A stretch of 64,000 nucleotides of DNA from Plectosphaerella cucumerina (Eukaryota; Ascomycota; Sordariomycetes; Glomerellales; Plectosphaerellaceae), in the NCBI GenBank assembly GCA_020746995.1, contig JAGPXD010000001.1, forward strand, positions 2,108,001 through 2,172,000, read 5' to 3'. The position numbers were made by a program, and so were the translations under genes. The notes beneath the pieces were generated by a model. It saw nothing but the letters and a program-made list of their open reading frames with translations, did no database searches and was not told the DNA's origin. Positions within the stretch are counted from its first letter, which is position 1. Every line of letters begins with the position of its first letter. This document shows, piece after piece, positions 41,897 through 51,916 of this stretch.

Positions 41897-44338
41897 GAGC
41901 CTGGGTGGCCAAAGCCGGAGTCATTGGGGCGATCTGAATGTGGAATAAAAAGGAAGAAGCACAGCATTGTGAGACGTAGAGCGATAGAATGCATGGTGGG
42001 AGGGTTTGCCACATGGTCCCTCCCTAATGCCGTGTCCATCATGTCGGATGGCCTGTATCACCAGAGCAACCCAACAGTTTCTCCCAATCGCACCGAGGGG
42101 CTTCGCCACCTACCAAGCTGTGACACTGCTGATGATCAGTTTAAAGGCAGGCAGCTTTTGTGCTCATCACATGTTGGGCCCTTCACGTCGAAGCCCATGA
42201 CATCCACCATGTCTGCTCGACCAGGGTCAGCCAATACCATAATCCCCCGAACGGCAACGCTCCTTGTAGCGCCCATCACGCAATCCCGTTCCGCCGCTCC
42301 GCAAAGCTTAAACACACGACGAACGGCGGGAGCCAGACCCTCTGGTTGGGTTCAAGGTCTGAAGTCGCGATGTCGTGATCGCGGCAGAGGGGCCTGCCCC
42401 CACCACCACCATCGCCGCCCGCCCCCCCAAAAGCCGTTTGCCGAACGGGAACTAGCGCCGAACCCCTGCAAGGTTGGGCCGGATCCCAGGGAGGGTGCAT
42501 GGGGTTGGTGGGCGGGTCTGAGACCGCTGGACGACGGTCGAGGAGAGGATATCGGTCAAGAGGGGAGGTCTTTGAGGTTGTGATTGTGGTGTGTTTGTTC
42601 CCATTCCGTGGTTCTCAAGCGTCCCGGGGGACGCCGGGGGAGCATCATGGTGTGAGCAAATTTTGCTCCGAGGAGCGGTGGTCGGTGGACCTTTGGTCAG
42701 TCGGTCTGGCTCTGGCCGCTGGATGCTCGGTCCGAGCAGGAGGGCAGGCCGGCATTCGCCAAGTCGGGATATGCAACAAAGCGAGGCCCCAGCAGATCAG
42801 CCGGCGCAAGTGCGGCGCGCGCATGAGATTACAGGGCCCCGGTTCATTGTCGCTAGCGGGCAGCCATCCGCTGCGATGGCAGGATGGGGCGGCCGTCCGA
42901 CCTGCAGCCACCGCCTGTCGCTTCGTCGGGGATGACCCTATTCGCTGGCGTGATAAGCCGCGTGTTGTGTTTGTGCAATTCTGCCGCTGCCGGCGCCCAG
43001 ATGCGAGATAAGAAGCGGCCGTACGATTTTTGTTGTTCCCGACAGATCGGCGTAGAGGGATGAGCAGGCTCGTGTCGCACGACTGGGTATCGCTGAGGGG
43101 GCGACGGGGGTTTGCGAGAGTCTGGACGCACCCACCTGGGACCATCGCGGAGATGGGTGTGACTGGGACACGAGAGCCTGGCAAGCCTGGTTTCCTGGGA
43201 ACGTCGAGCAGGCGAAGTGCGGCGGCGGTCGACCGTCCGTTGTGCAGGGGAGATAAGGCGAGGCTGGCCGAGGTCGGCGGGCACACCGCGGATGACCTGC
43301 ATGACACATGCTCCGCATCAACGGTTTGAGGCGTGTCCAACAGCCGACGGGAGAGGTGGTGGTTGCCAGATTGGCCCCGGGCAGTCGATCGCGAAGGAGG
43401 GGGCGAGGGGAACCAGGGGGGCAAAGGCCTGTGCTCTTCGAGACATCCTGCTCACCGCATGTTGCCTCGAAAACCTGCTCGGTGTGTGATGTTCCGCGAG
43501 CACGTCCCAGCCATGATCCCGTGCTGTTTTCCCGAGGGTGATCGGCTGGGCAACCTGGGAGACTTTCCGCGGGGCATGAACAGTCGTAGCGCGGCCAGGG
43601 TCAAATGACCGGTGCTAGCCTCGTGTGCGAGAGAGAAGAGCAGAGGAGGCAAGGCGGCGGTGCGGTGTGGACGGAGGATCGCGTCCGTTGCGGCCTCGTC
43701 AGGAATCGGTTGTTGTGGTGGGAGGGGAAACACACTGCCCGAGGTGCACTAAAAGGTGAGAGAACCTGGGAGGCGATGAGAAAGTCCGGAACGGATAGAG
43801 GCATAAGAAGCGGGGAAGGTGGCGGCGGGCTTGCAGTGGTCGATCCACACGATGGGACTCGAGAAAAATGGAAGCCCACCTTCGGACGACAGTCGGGACG
43901 GCGCTACGCTGTGGTGTTGGTCCAATTGGAGGGGCTTTCTGGAGGGGAAGTGTCCGAACAAGGGCATGACATGAATTCAAGGCGGGGGCGTTTGCGAGGT
44001 CGTCCCTGACGTGGCCATCTCCCCTCCATCTAGAGAAATACTCGACATACATGGCTCCTAGCATTGTCGTTGCAACGACCCAGGTCAAGACACCTCGACC
44101 CTGGCGAGTTGTCACTATTCGTATGTCCAAGGAAGAAGGATGTAATCGTGAAACATGTTGTCGAGTGTCGCGTGTGGTGGAGAGGTCGAAGAAAGCCTGG
44201 ACTCGGACGTGGACCCCCCCCCCTGGCAACTGAGGTCGTGCCAAGGTGCTTGCGGGTCCAATTTCCATCCTGCAGGTTTGCGCCGACGACAGTCAACCTC
44301 ACTCCATCACCGAACACCCCGACTTTAACGCACTTGTC
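41897..44338. other. 2.4-kb intergenic region without a convincing gene
   Basis: Frames of 100-260 codons occur on both strands (for example minus 42645-43424), but they are Arg/Pro/Ser-biased and overlap with similar frames on the other strand. No domain, RNA gene or transposon is recognised. Confidence 0.5.
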
Positions 44339-45298
44339 ATGGCCCAGTCTGCCATCTGCTCCGCGGCAGCAAGGCGCGTTTACGGTCTCGCGCGTACTTG
44401 GCGACCACCGAGGACATCAGTTCCGAAGATCGGCACCAATGGCTCTCTCGACCGCCGTGCTCTTCGCCAAGCCCCCTTTTCCACTACAACCAGCAGGTTC
44501 AACGTGGAGACGCCACTCCTAGAGCGACTCAAGCAGCCATACACCCCAACTGATGACTTTCATTCAACGGATTACCCTGGAATCGAATTGGACACTAATT
44601 TTGTGGAGTTAAAGCCCAACAGCCCGTGGGGGCTGGTCGTGTACCGCACCTGCTACGATGACGAAGCCGCCTGGCAGAAACTACGCGCCGAGATATGCGG
44701 TGGTGTGAAGCGTTCCTTCAACACAGCCAGCGGTCGGTACTTGATCGACCGTCACAAGCCAGTCTTCATGGACGAAGAGGCAGAGTTCGACGGCGCCGAC
44801 CGCGTTACGGTACGCGACCACTTCAGAGAATGGTCAAAGGCCGAGCTCGACAGAAATCTGCTCGAGCCGATTTCCTCGCGCTCCCATGTCCCCGGCGAAC
44901 GGCAGGACTGGCTTGGCCCGCGATACAACATGTTCGGCGTGGTCGACGACGTCTGTATCGAGTCCGTGCACCGAGGGAAACCTCTGCTCATGCTGGTGGC
45001 AATCGACTGGGAGCCCCTCACCGCCGAGGATATGCTGTCGAACCATGGAGAGTATCACACCGACTGGGAGGACGGCATCATGATCGACCACACTGAGGGA
45101 CCTGGCGGTTGGATCTACACTGAGGCCAGTAGGTACGTGGAGTTCTACGGCAACTTGACCTGTGCTCTTGATTGGACGGAGGATTTCATGTTCATGTATC
45201 CGTCTTCGGTATACCAAGAGATGGGGCTTGAGAGGTCGCCGGGCTTCTGGAGGGAAGAGGTGATCGCGAAGCAATCTTCCATTTTACGAGTAGACTGA
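44339..45298 (+). CDS. Fungal protein of unknown function
   Basis: A single exon encodes 319 aa from the ATG at 44339 (MAQSAICSAAARRVYGLART). The first 50 residues are basic and Ser/Ala-rich with a few acidic residues, so mitochondrial targeting is possible. The body has the pattern SPWGLVVYRTCYDDEAAW (residues about 92-109), LGPRYNMFGVVDDVCIES, and GWIYTEASRYVEFYGNL, followed by FMFMYPSSVYQEMG. Proteins with a WGxVVYRxxYxD-type opening form a common, uncharacterised family in ascomycetes. No membrane helix, nucleotide-binding loop or metal cluster is visible. The frame is open upstream to 44246. Confidence 0.65.
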   Translation: MAQSAICSAAARRVYGLARTWRPPRTSVPKIGTNGSLDRRALRQAPFSTTTSRFNVETPLLERLKQPYTPTDDFHSTDYPGIELDTNFVELKPNSPWGLVVYRTCYDDEAAWQKLRAEICGGVKRSFNTASGRYLIDRHKPVFMDEEAEFDGADRVTVRDHFREWSKAELDRNLLEPISSRSHVPGERQDWLGPRYNMFGVVDDVCIESVHRGKPLLMLVAIDWEPLTAEDMLSNHGEYHTDWEDGIMIDHTEGPGGWIYTEASRYVEFYGNLTCALDWTEDFMFMYPSSVYQEMGLERSPGFWREEVIAKQSSILRVD

Positions 45299-46302
45299 CG
45301 TCATCCTTTCCACTCATGTTACGAAACAAGTCACCTTCAACAACTGTTCTCCTCCAAGACTCCACGTGTAAGACGGAAGAATCAAGTCCAACGCCTGGTC
45401 ACGGTGGTTCCGACTCGGATGCAGCACGAGGCGGGCAAGGCGGGCCAGAACCGGTGCCGTCGAGGCATGTGGACCGTCCATCCGAGCTAGAACCGGCGCT
45501 GGTCTACGGCGGCCCATGATCCCTGTCGGCCATGCATCTGTCCGTAAGGCACAGGGGTTAGGGGCCGGCGGGGGTCCACCTGGCTGCAGGGGGCACGGGC
45601 CAGGTATGCACATACGCGGGCGTGCATCGCGCTAGCGCCGCCGGTAGCGTCGTTGCAGATGGCAAGAGCCGCCCTCTTGCTCCTGCCCTCGGTCTTGCCC
45701 AGGCTCACCGCGTCGAACACCCGGCTGCCCACTGACACTGGCGCATTCCTCTAGGTTTCCTCTGCCTCTGGCACCCCTCCTTGCCCTCCACCGCCCGCCG
45801 CCCCTCATCCGGCGGTGCGGCCGGCGGGAACGGATTTATTTTACCCTCTGCTTCCCTTTCTTTCACATTCCTCTCCTCCCGCTCCCCTCCCTCATTCCTC
45901 AACCCTTCCGCAAACCTCTCTCTCCGTCCCTGCACTCGAAGAAAGCAGCAGACAGGGCCTCTGACATCACCGCTGCGTTCAGAAGCTTCATCATCGCAGT
46001 GATCAAGCCATATAATCAGCAAACATTCCCGCGCAACAGAGAGAAGGAAGAAAGAAGGCCAGCCAGCACCACCGACACAACAGCAAGAATCCTCGCCACT
46101 TTTGCGTGTGCAAGCGTCCTGTCTTCCCACCCGACACACTTCTGCCAAAGTTGTGCGCCACATCTGTCTGCTGCAAACTCTACTGCTGCTTCAGACATTC
46201 CACACACAAAGACAGGACACTTCTCACCCATTCCCGACAAGTGCCCCGAGGCTGATTGCTGTCGTGTCCGAGTCGTAAGAGCATTCGCTAGGCCGACGAA
46301 CA
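45299..46302. other. Intergenic, promoter of the MFS transporter
   Basis: A long pyrimidine-rich stretch (about 45840-45935) is typical of fungal promoters or 5' leaders. No other feature is seen. Confidence 0.5.
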
Positions 46303-48042
46303 ATGTCTCTAACCAAGCAGGGTTCCCCTCGCGGCCCAGACGACTTTCCCACCGTACAGCTTTTTCTCCTTGGTGAGTAATTCTTTGCCCCCTCCACTGA
46401 CTGACACCTTCGTGGCTTGCAGTGGCTGACATGCTGCCTCAGCCATCGTTCGCCTTGCCGAGCCCATCGCCCTCACATCCATCTTCCCCTACGCCTGGGC
46501 TTTGGTCCGACGCTTCAATGTCGGCGCTGAGCAGGATGCCTCGTTCTACGCTGGCCTGCTCATCTCGGCCTTCTCCCTCGCGGAGGCCTTGATGGGCATG
46601 TACTGGGGCGGCCTGTCTGACCGCATCGGCCGCAAGCCGGTGCTGTTGATCGGCTGCGTTGGTACAATGTTCTCCATGATCATGGTCGGCTTCTCCACGA
46701 ACTTCGCCATGGCTCTGGCCGGTCGTGCCATTGGTGGCCTGCTCAACGGCAACATTGGTGTTATTCAAACCATGGTCGGAGAGATGGTCAAGAACCCCAA
46801 GCATGAGCGTAAGACATACTCTACCCCGACATCCCCATGTCTCTGAATTCACGGTTGGCTAATTTCGCAGCGCGCGCATACTCTGTTATGCCTTTCGTGT
46901 GGTCCATCGGCACAATCCTTGGCCCCTTCGTTGGCGGTACCTTCTCCACACCCCACGAGGCCTTCCCCGACATGTTCCCCGTCGGCAGCATCTTCTGGCA
47001 GTACCCCTACCTGCTGCCCAACCTCGTGTGCGCCGCACTCTTGTTCGCGAGCATCATTCTCGGCTGGTTCCTCCTCGTTGAGACGCACCCCGACATGCAG
47101 CCCGGTACCCCACCCACGACCCCTGCATACGTGTCCGAGGAGACGCCCCTGCTGGCGACATCCGACGCCATCAAGAGGCCCTCCATGGACATGCGCGATG
47201 AGACCTACGGTACCATCTGCTTCGAGGACGACGACGCCGAGAGCCTGGCCGAGAAGAACAAGGACCAGTCCTGCAACATCTTCACCAAGCGCATCATGTC
47301 CATCGTTGTGGCGCTCTGCATCTTCACCTACCATTCGATGACCTATGACCATCTGATGCCCATCTTCTTTGAGGACGACCGCGCTCGCAACAGCACCCTG
47401 TCCATCATGGCCCTGGCTTCGGGCGGCAACGCCCACACGCTCTCGGCTGGTGGTCTTGGACTTTCCCCACGGGACGTTGGACTCGTCATGGCAGTCGACG
47501 GCGGCATCGCGCTCTTCGTACAGGCCGTCATCTTCCCATTCGCGGCCAAGAAGATGGGCATCTACCGGCTTTTCATCATCGTCACGGTTCTTCACCCTGT
47601 CGCATACATGCTGGTGCCAAATCTGCTGCTCGTCCCCGACTCGGCCATCTACCCTGCCATTTACCTCTGCCTCGGCGTGCGCAACATTCTCTCCATCATC
47701 CTCTACCCTCTCCTCCTCATCCTTCTCAAGGAGGCCTGCCCCTCGCCCAAGGCGCTCGGCAAGGTCAACGGATTTGCCGCGAGCGCCGGTGCCGGATGCC
47801 GCATGATCGCGCCCCCTATCGCCGGCGCACTGTACACCTACGGTGTCAAGCACGGCTCGGCCAGCGTGGCCTGGTATGGCAGCGCCATCGTCGCGGCATT
47901 TGGAGCCCTGCAGTGCTTCTCGGTGCCCCGCGAGAAGTCTGCCGAGAAGACGGAAGAGTCTGGTTACGTCCAGTTCCCTCCCATCAACAAGCAGACTGTC
48001 GATGTGCGCGTTGAGGAAATCGACGATGAACAGCGCAACTAG
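46303..48042 (+). CDS. MFS transporter (YCR023C-like, DHA1-type)
   Basis: The proposed CDS is join(46303..46372,46443..46808,46871..48042), 535 aa. Intron 1 (70 nt, GTGAGT donor, GGCTGAC branch, CTCAG acceptor) joins LFLL to AIVRLAEPIALTSIFPYAW; intron 2 (62 nt, GTAAGA donor) joins NPKHE to PRAYSVMPFVWS. The MFS motif A GGLSDRIGRKPVLL, motif C-like RAIGGLLNGNIGVIQTM and about 12 hydrophobic helices are visible. A hydrophilic central loop (about residues 225-280) contains EETPLL. It resembles uncharacterised yeast YCR023C and plant ZIFL transporters. The substrate is unknown; it may act at the vacuole or plasma membrane. Confidence 0.9.
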
Positions 48043-48692
48043 GGTCCACACGCCCTCCCGACAAATTTCCCCCCTTTCCTGAGCTGAACGCTCACTGGCG
48101 AAACCGAAGAAATCGGTAAGAGGAGTCTGAAAAGTCCTTCCCAATATTGGTCACTTGCAGCATGGAGTCATGGCTTGATATTCGGCATCATTATTTCTGC
48201 ATCATGGGCGCCACATCGGCCGTCCCGGAGTTGGGTTTTGCTGTACTTTTTGGAGTTTGGCGGATTGTCTTTACTACTAGTAATTGCGGAAGCGGTAGCA
48301 TCTCGTAGAAGAAGACAGAAGACAGAGCCTGGAGTTACCTGAAAATGAAGCTGTCCCGCTGTGGTACTGTGATGGTTGGGGAGTGAGCCCCTGAAAGTTC
48401 GTCACTGCGGCCAACTCAAAGTGGTCCGACGCACTGTGCCGGACTTCGGACTTTTGATGGCGACTCGGCCGAAAATTTTCAACCTCACACACCTCATCTC
48501 ACCCACACGCTTTTCGCCGGAATACTCATCGCCGCCCAAGTCGACTCACCGGCTTCCCACATTGACGTCACTTGAAATCCATAACTTTGGACAAGCCATT
48601 TCGTCTGCCGCCCATTTGCCATTCTATGAACTGAAAAAATTCCTACTCTCACTCCTACAACGTCCTCTGCAACCCCGCCACACTACCCCGCC
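48043..48692. other. Intergenic, promoter of CNS1
   Basis: No convincing gene, repeat or strong regulatory site is recognised. Confidence 0.5.
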
Positions 48693-49919
48693 ATGGATTT
48701 CGACCAGCTCATGGAGCGGGCACTGCTCGAGAAGCAAAAGTCCCTGTCGCCCAATGGAGAGACCCTCGCCCCCGGCACCGCCGGTCCCGCAGACATGCCG
48801 CGCCAGACCATCGACGAGCTGGTCGCCGACCTTCGCACCTCGCCGCTGTTCATGAACGAGCTCGATCCAGACTCGGAACAGGTCCAGGCTCTGCAGGCGC
48901 TCGCGTTCGAGGGAACGCCGCTCGAAAACTCTCTCTCTTTCAAGGACCAGGGAAACGAGTGCTTCACTGCCCGCAGGCACGCTGATGCCCGCGAGTTCTA
49001 CACAAAGGGTATCGACCTGCTCGCGCCCCTGGAGCGGAAGCGCCGAAAGGGGGAGAAGACGACGCATATGGAGCCTGTTGAGGGTGATGATGAGCGAGAG
49101 GTGGAGGTGGAGGATGATGATGATGAGGTTGCGAAGCAGAGGGCGACGCTGGAGGCGCTTTATGTCAACCGCGCTGCGTGCGCTCTTGAGCTCAAGAATC
49201 ATCGCGCCTGCTGGCTTGACTGCGCTCAGGCTTTGCTCATCAACCCGCGAAACGTCAAGGCGTATTACCGTTCGTCTCGGGCGTTGCTCTCCGTCGGTCG
49301 TCTTGCAGAGGCCGACGATGCGGCGAAGCGCGGCATCACCATCGATCCGTCCAACAAGCCTCTGCAAGCCGTCGCTCGCGACGTCGCCACCGCCCTCGAG
49401 GCAGCGGACCGCAAGCGCCGCGCGACAGAGGAGCGCGAGGCATCGGAACGGAGGAAAAAAGCTACCCTCGAAGCGGCGCTCAAGGCGCGCAACGTCCGCA
49501 CGCGATCAACGGGGGCGCCGCCCGAGATGGGCGACGCGAGGGTCCGCCTCGTACCTGACGAAGAAGATCCGCGGAGCAGCCTCGCCGTGCCAGTCGTGCT
49601 CATGTACCCGAACGACATGGAGACGGATTTCATCCAAGCCTTTGGCGAGGCTGATGCCATCGGCGACCATCTCAGTTACGTCTTCCCTCTGCCGTGGGAT
49701 ACAAAGGGACGGTACACGCCCGCAGGTGTGGAATGTTTCGTCGAGACGGCCGCGGGAGGACTGGTCAAGTGGGGGAAGAAACTTTCGCTGTTGAAGGTTC
49801 TGAGCTCGGGGAGTGTGGAGATTGTGGATGACGTGTTGAAGGTGTTTGTGCTCCCTGCGGCGGAGGCGGCGGCGTGGGTGACGGAGTTTAAGACGAAAAA
49901 GGCGGCGGTGAAGAAGTAA
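48693..49919 (+). CDS. CNS1: Hsp90 co-chaperone Cns1 (TPR protein, TTC4 family)
   Basis: A single exon encodes 408 aa. The N-terminus (MDFDQLMERALLEKQKS, then IDELVADLRTSPLFMNEL) matches the conserved Cns1/TTC4 leader. Three TPR-like repeats follow: NSLSFKDQGNECFTARRHADAREFYTKGIDL, then EALYVNRAACALELKNHRACWLDCAQAL and NVKAYYRSSRALLSVGRLAEADD. An acidic loop (about 117-140) interrupts the first repeat pair. A charged coiled-coil segment, AADRKRRATEEREASERRKK, leads into the C-terminal wheel-like domain (VVLMYPNDMETDFIQAF). Cns1 binds the MEEVD tail of Hsp90, helps client folding and is essential in yeast, including for elongation-factor eEF2 folding. Identity is firm from architecture and the N-terminal motif. 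It is convergent with XBP1 with 213 bp between stops. Confidence 0.93.
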   Translation: MDFDQLMERALLEKQKSLSPNGETLAPGTAGPADMPRQTIDELVADLRTSPLFMNELDPDSEQVQALQALAFEGTPLENSLSFKDQGNECFTARRHADAREFYTKGIDLLAPLERKRRKGEKTTHMEPVEGDDEREVEVEDDDDEVAKQRATLEALYVNRAACALELKNHRACWLDCAQALLINPRNVKAYYRSSRALLSVGRLAEADDAAKRGITIDPSNKPLQAVARDVATALEAADRKRRATEEREASERRKKATLEAALKARNVRTRSTGAPPEMGDARVRLVPDEEDPRSSLAVPVVLMYPNDMETDFIQAFGEADAIGDHLSYVFPLPWDTKGRYTPAGVECFVETAAGGLVKWGKKLSLLKVLSSGSVEIVDDVLKVFVLPAAEAAAWVTEFKTKKAAVKK

Positions 49920-50132
49920 GCAGCACGTTTGGGAACGGGATTTGGTTTCAATCTGCATTTGTGCGCGCGGGGAGATTATTCGTTAAACGAGGAAACGCCC
50001 GAGATGCAAGAGACTACATGGACATACGCCCCCAAGGGAATCAAAAGCCGGACCTGGGTCGCCCCATCTACCTCGCGCCTCCCGTGATGATGATGATGAT
50101 TGACGGAAAAGGAAAATCATAGACAGAATCCC

Positions 50133-51916
50133 CTACAGCGACGTCGCCCTCCTCCTCTTGACGCGCGGCATGCTCCGCCCGCCATCGACGTCGCTCAGGC
50201 ACGTCTGCTCCCTGTCCCTTTGCTGGTCCTGCACGCTGAGGTTCATCAGCAGCAGCGCGGCCTTCTTCTCCGAGGCGTCGAGGCCGGGCGGGAAGCGGCT
50301 CTCCTCGCGCCGTCGGTCGGCGATGTACTTTAGCGCAGGGCTGCCGTTTTGGCTCTCGCCGCCCTCGTAGCCTTCGTCGTCGTGGTCGATGGGGCGCTTG
50401 GCGGGTCGCGGTGCCGGCTGCGGCGTCGGCTGGCTGCGAGGAGGCGGCGGGTGGTGGTGGTGATGCTGGGGGTAGTGGTGGAGATGGTGGTGGTGATGCG
50501 ACTGCTGGGTCGGAGGGGGCGCGAAGCGGGGGACAGCGCTGAGCCAGGGGTTGGGCGGCTGAGCGAGGGCGTCGCCGCCACCGCGGCGGTCGTTGTAGGT
50601 AGAACGCGGGGGCGTGGCGTGGAAGGGAAGTTGGTTCGCGGGCGTCCAGCCTTGGTGGTGCTGCCGAGGAGGGCCAGGGATTGCATGGTAGGCGTACAGC
50701 CGGGGGCCGGAGCTGGAGGACGACGCCGAGTCGGGACCCGAGTGGGCACCATCGGCCTCCGCATCGGTGCTGTAGGGGCTCGGGATGCGCGTGTCGATGC
50801 GAAGACGCCGGTCCGCGTCCCTCAGGGGCCGGAGCGGTCGACGGTCGGGCCGCTCAGGGGCGCTTGAGTATCCCATGTTGCTGCCTCCGCCGGGCACCAT
50901 CATGTTGGTGTGTTGCTGGTAGTCTCTGCGAGACATGTCGGCGTCCTTCTGAGCCTCGTAGATGATGCCAGGGCTAATGACCATGCGCTGGAAGTCGTGG
51001 GAGCCGGGCGGGATGCACTGCGCAGGGAACGAGGGGCCGAAGATGGGGATCAGCGCGCCGGCAATCTCATAGCAAAAGGTTGCGCAGACGGCCCTGGCGC
51101 AGTAGAACGGCATCCAGTATCCTATAGACAAAAGCCGGTCAGTCATGTCTCGTGTCGGCAAGTATCTCCCGAGAACTTACCCTGAGCTGAAATGGAGCCT
51201 CCCGTGATGCTGTGTGTGATATCTTTCAGGCCGGGGTTCTGGTTCAGCATCTTGGCCGGCACCGTCTGTTTCCGTCGTCAGCCAGGCACCACAAAAAGAT
51301 CGAGGACCCAGAGAGACAAACCTTGCCGTACTTGCAGCACTTGAAGAAAGGCGTCATGCGCACCAGGCCAATATTGTAGTCCCACATGACGGTGTACACC
51401 GTATCGGAACCCGGGACCTTGAAGTCATACTTGAACACTGTCCGCCGAGAAAAATCGTCAGCCGAGTATCTCCACCATTCACTGGTGTCACTCACCCTCG
51501 AAGCTCTCCCGTCCGGTCTTTTCGTAAAAGTCCTTCTTGCCGCTGTTGTAGGGGATGTGTAGGCACGAGTGTAGGATCTGGCCAAAGGGGGAGACCTGGA
51601 ACCGCCTAACCTCGCGGAGGGCCTCGCCATCGATGGCCTCGAAGGGGTAGAAGTTGATGACGCCCCTCGGCTTTGACTTTGACACCACCATAGGGTCCTT
51701 GGACATGTTGAACTTGGAGAGTAGGGTACGGTCCAGGACGGATGGCTGCGGCGGCTGCTGTTGCTGTTGTTGTTGCTGCTGCTGGTACTGCTGTGGCGGT
51801 GCCTCGTCGGTGTAGGATGTCGCGGGGGAGGAGATGGTCGGGCTGGAGTTGATGAAGCGTTGGGGAGGGCGCGTCCCCGAGGGCGCGGGGTTAAGAAGGG
51901 AAGATAGCGAGAGCAT
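50133..51916 (-). CDS. XBP1: APSES/KilA-N transcription factor, XBP1-like
   Basis: The proposed CDS is complement(join(50133..51121,51181..51265,51322..51437,51496..51916)), 536 aa. Three introns (56-59 nt; donors GTGAGT, GTTTGT and GTAAGT) all keep frame. The start MLSLSSLLNPAPSG is characteristic of this fungal family and has a CACC context. Exon 1 encodes a poly-Gln run before the DNA-binding core. The APSES (KilA-N-like) domain spans about residues 120-250: SKPRGVINFYPFEAIDGEAL, VFKYDFKVPGSDTVYTVMWDYNIGLVRMTPFFKCCKYGK, then ITHSITGGSISAQGYWMPFYCARAVC. The C-terminus has a His run and Pro-rich segments, a bipartite basic sequence (PAKRPIDHDDE) and MPRVKRRRATSL. Xbp1 in yeast represses growth genes in stress and quiescence. 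The exact role here is inferred from the family. Confidence 0.9.

Noticed and set aside
42645..43424. A 259-codon minus-strand frame
   Set aside because: It is Arg/Pro/Ser-rich, overlaps long frames on the other strand and has no recognisable domain.
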